This document shows, piece after piece, positions 46,433-47,997 of a stretch of 47,997 bases of DNA. The notes under the pieces are model-generated. The model was not told where the DNA came from and did no database searches. It saw only the letters and a list, made by a program, of their open reading frames with translations. The DNA is from Candidatus Methanimicrococcus labiotermitis (GTDB lineage Archaea; Halobacteriota; Methanosarcinia; Methanosarcinales; Methanosarcinaceae): NCBI GenBank assembly GCA_009784005.1, contig WRCE01000011.1:1-47997 (forward strand). Direction: 5' to 3'. Position numbers and translations under genes: made by a program. How positions within the stretch are numbered: the first letter of the stretch is position 1; the number at the start of each line of letters is the position of its first letter.

Positions 46433-46460
46433 GAAAGACAGTCCCATTGGACTGTCTTTC
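46433..46460. terminator. perfect 12-bp hairpin
   Basis: Arms GAAAGACAGTCC and GGACTGTCTTTC around loop CATT. The symmetry allows use from either strand; a T tract follows only after some distance. Confidence 0.5.
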
Positions 46461-46519
46461 ATGGTTGGGTATGGATTTTTTTGCGGTTAATTCATGTAGC
46501 TGAATAAACCTCGTTTTAT

Positions 46520-46560
46520 GATTTTGGGTGGGTGTATCCAAAATCAGCGTGATTTTTTTT
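46520..46560 (+). terminator. hairpin with T tract
   Basis: GATTTTGG (46520-46527) and CCAAAATC (46538-46545), then AGCGTGA and a run of eight T. Confidence 0.5.
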
Positions 46561-46580
46561 CAGGCCTGTATCGGCCTGTC

Positions 46581-46997
46581 TCAGGTCTCTATTTCCTCTT
46601 CTTCCTCGTCCCTCCACAAGAAGAACAAGATGAAGATGACAGATGCCAGTAACAACAAGATGACTGCCAACCACAGAGGAATGTTTGTGTCCTGCGTCGT
46701 TTCGCCGCCATCTGTCGGCTGTTCTCCCGATTCATTCTGTCTGTCCCGGTCTTGCGGCCGTTCTTGTTCAGACGGTTGTTCCTGTTCAGACGGTTGTTCA
46801 GACGATTGTTCTTGCGGCCTTTGTTCAGACTGATTTCCTCCCGGGCCCACAATCGTCGCGTTGCCGAAGCCTGAGCCCTGTCCGGGTACATACACCCATT
46901 CACAGATGTCAGGAACACCGTTGCCGGTCGTGTCAAAGCCCCAGACTGCATACACAGTCATGTCAGCGGTGATATCCGCTGCCGTCAAAACGCCGGG
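46581..46997 (-). CDS. C-terminal part of the surface repeat protein (after in-frame TAG)
   Basis: This is the in-frame continuation of the gene at 46998-47997 after the TAG codon. It completes the last repeat (LTAADITADMTVYAVWGFDT, then GNGVPDICEWV). It then has a Gln/Glu/Ser/Pro-rich stalk (SEQPSEQEQPSEQERPQ), one transmembrane helix (IPLWLAVILLLLASVIFILF) and a short acidic cytoplasmic tail. A TTG at 46988 could start it alone, but a free-standing copy would lack any signal peptide and start mid-domain, so it makes sense only as the membrane anchor of the upstream part. Stop is TGA. Confidence 0.7.
   Translation of the reverse strand, partial: PGVLTAADITADMTVYAVWGFDTTGNGVPDICEWVYVPGQGSGFGNATIVGPGGNQSEQRPQEQSSEQPSEQEQPSEQERPQDRDRQNESGEQPTDGGETTQDTNIPLWLAVILLLLASVIFILFFLWRDEEEEEIET
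46964..46981 (-). promoter_or_regulatory. hairpin 16 nt downstream of the in-frame TAG
   Basis: On the coding strand CAGCGG and CCGCTG form a perfect 6-bp stem with a six-base loop ATATCA. Its place just 3' of the UAG makes it a candidate readthrough or pyrrolysine-insertion context element; it may be chance. Confidence 0.35.
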
Positions 46998-47997
46998 CTA
47001 TGTGTCGTTCATGCCGAGGATTTGGCTGACAGGTGTGTCTGACCAGCCGACAAACACCACGTCAACACCATTGACCTGCAGGTGGTCCGGCGGCGTTGTG
47101 CTGAACGTGTAACCGTTCTGTTCCACAACCGTCTCCGGATTCGGAGTCGGCCCGGTGCCTGTTATGCCGCCGTTTAAGTCATACGTTACTATGTGCTTCG
47201 TGTCAGAAACGTCGGGAACACCGTTGCCGGTCGTGTCAAAGCCCCAAATCGCGTAAACGATTTCATCGGTTTGGCCGATTGTGAGACTTGTAACCAAGGT
47301 CATGGCGCCCAGAACAGACGCGTCATCCTTTGTCAGGATTTGCGGCGCCGGAGTGTCGCTCCAGCCGACGAAAAGAACGTCAACGCCGCTTTCCTGCGCA
47401 TGTGTCGGGATTGTAGTGCTCAGGGTGTAGGTGAGGGTGCTGAGCAGATGCATGTCGTCCGCGGGACCGGTTATACCGCCGTTCAAATCGTATTCGATCT
47501 TGTACTGGGTTGCAAGAACGTCAGGGCCGTTGCCGGTCGTGTCGTAGCCCCAGACAGCGTAGACGGTCACATCAGCGCCGCTAATCGTCACATCTGTGAT
47601 GAGATCGGTGAGAGACGCAACGTCGCTCGCTTCAAGAATCGCTGTGAACGCGGAAGCGCTCCAGCCAACGAAGAGAACGGGTGTGCTCACGCTGTTGTAC
47701 ATCTCATTTACATGTGTCGGACCTGTCAATGACAGCGTGTGAAGAGCGCCGTCGGGGATATTCGTATCATCCGCCGGGCCGTCAGCGTTGCCGCCGTTGA
47801 CGTCGTATTCTACCTTGTACTGCACAGCCTTGACATCGGGAACACCCAGACCGACTGTGTCGTAACCCCAAACGGCGTAGACTGTTTCATCGGCACCAGC
47901 AATCGTCACAATTGTGATGAGAGCGGAAAGAGATGCAATGTCGCTTGCTTCAAGGATCGATGTGAACGCGCTTGCACTCCAGCCGACAAACACAACG
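46998..47997 (-). CDS. Listeria/Bacteroides-type repeat surface protein, 5' partial, ends at TAG
   Basis: At least 332 codons; the N-terminus is beyond the window. It contains more than three units of roughly 90-105 residues. Each has a beta-grasp-like repeat (YDVNGGNADGPADDTNIPDG or YDLNGGITGPADD start), a VLFVGWSA or VDVLFVGWSDTP core, VYAVWGYDTTG, and a Ca-binding-like DTTGNGVPDV link. This is the InlB B-repeat/Listeria-Bacteroides family of surface adhesins. The last unit stops at TAG (46998-47000) after QILGMNDT, in the loop where the preceding unit reads QILTKDDASVLG. The frame is open beyond it for 138 codons that complete the unit and add a membrane anchor. UAG may be read as pyrrolysine. 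Confidence 0.85.
   Translation of the reverse strand, partial: VVFVGWSASAFTSILEASDIASLSALITIVTIAGADETVYAVWGYDTVGLGVPDVKAVQYKVEYDVNGGNADGPADDTNIPDGALHTLSLTGPTHVNEMYNSVSTPVLFVGWSASAFTAILEASDVASLTDLITDVTISGADVTVYAVWGYDTTGNGPDVLATQYKIEYDLNGGITGPADDMHLLSTLTYTLSTTIPTHAQESGVDVLFVGWSDTPAPQILTKDDASVLGAMTLVTSLTIGQTDEIVYAIWGFDTTGNGVPDVSDTKHIVTYDLNGGITGTGPTPNPETVVEQNGYTFSTTPPDHLQVNGVDVVFVGWSDTPVSQILGMNDT

Larger units (their letters stand above)
46191..46580. other. intergenic region with four hairpins between convergent genes
   Basis: No gene is seen. Hairpins: TTCCCT/AGGGAA near 46218-46239; GGGTGTTA/TAACACCC near 46275-46319; GAAAGACAGTCC/GGACTGTCTTTC at 46433-46460; GATTTTGG/CCAAAATC at 46520-46545. 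Confidence 0.7.

Overview
The window comes from a methanogenic archaeon of the Methanosarcinaceae type. Direct evidence: a complete pyrrolysine operon pylT-pylS-pylB-pylC-pylD, with PylS in the fused N- plus C-domain form typical of Methanosarcinaceae; cofE (coenzyme F420), mtxX (a methanogen marker protein), archaeal DnaG, a four-OB-fold RPA, split GMP synthase, archaeosine radical-SAM RaSEA, archaeal TrmG10 and a short siroheme sulfite reductase. Compact gene content, AT-rich gaps and abundant minisatellites would fit a host-associated member such as Methanimicrococcus or Methanolapillus, but that is inference.

Layout. 1-6.7 kb: PUA protein, a bactofilin-like protein, a 58-aa zinc ribbon (minus strand), mutS, cofE. 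6.8-11.8 kb: pyl operon on the minus strand, beginning with tRNA-Pyl at 11746-11814. 12.0-20.7 kb: an alpha/alpha-toroid (prenyltransferase/squalene-cyclase-like) protein with a disrupted 3' end, a DUF2892 membrane protein, an aSelBL EF-Tu-like factor with a degenerate G domain, a lipoprotein, a GNAT, a second bactofilin-like protein and dnaG. 20.7-22.5 kb: a 1.8 kb gene-poor stretch. 22.5-33.4 kb: kptA, RPA, two four-CBS proteins, GNAT, aroD-aroE-mtxX, an HTH regulator, a 34-aa membrane peptide and an orphan NMT1-type binding protein. 34-46.2 kb: U32 protein, TrmG10, sulfite reductase, a THUMP-like methyltransferase next to RaSEA, guaA subunit B, a prepilin peptidase, a MATE exporter and a transglutaminase-like protein. 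46.6 kb to the end: a surface protein of Listeria/Bacteroides-type repeats interrupted by one in-frame TAG.

Two themes stand out. First, amber usage: of the genes whose stop can be read here, all end in TAA or TGA except two loci, and both TAG codons lie where the protein appears to continue (in the same frame for the surface protein, after a -1 shift for the toroid protein). With tRNA-Pyl and PylS encoded in the same window, the surface-protein TAG is a candidate pyrrolysine codon or programmed readthrough site. Second, almost every intergenic gap carries its own short tandem repeat with a locus-specific sequence, and several genes carry in-frame repeats in linkers and tails (dnaG, pylS, both bactofilin-like genes, U32, GNAT, prepilin peptidase). 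No rRNA, CRISPR array or intact insertion sequence was recognised.
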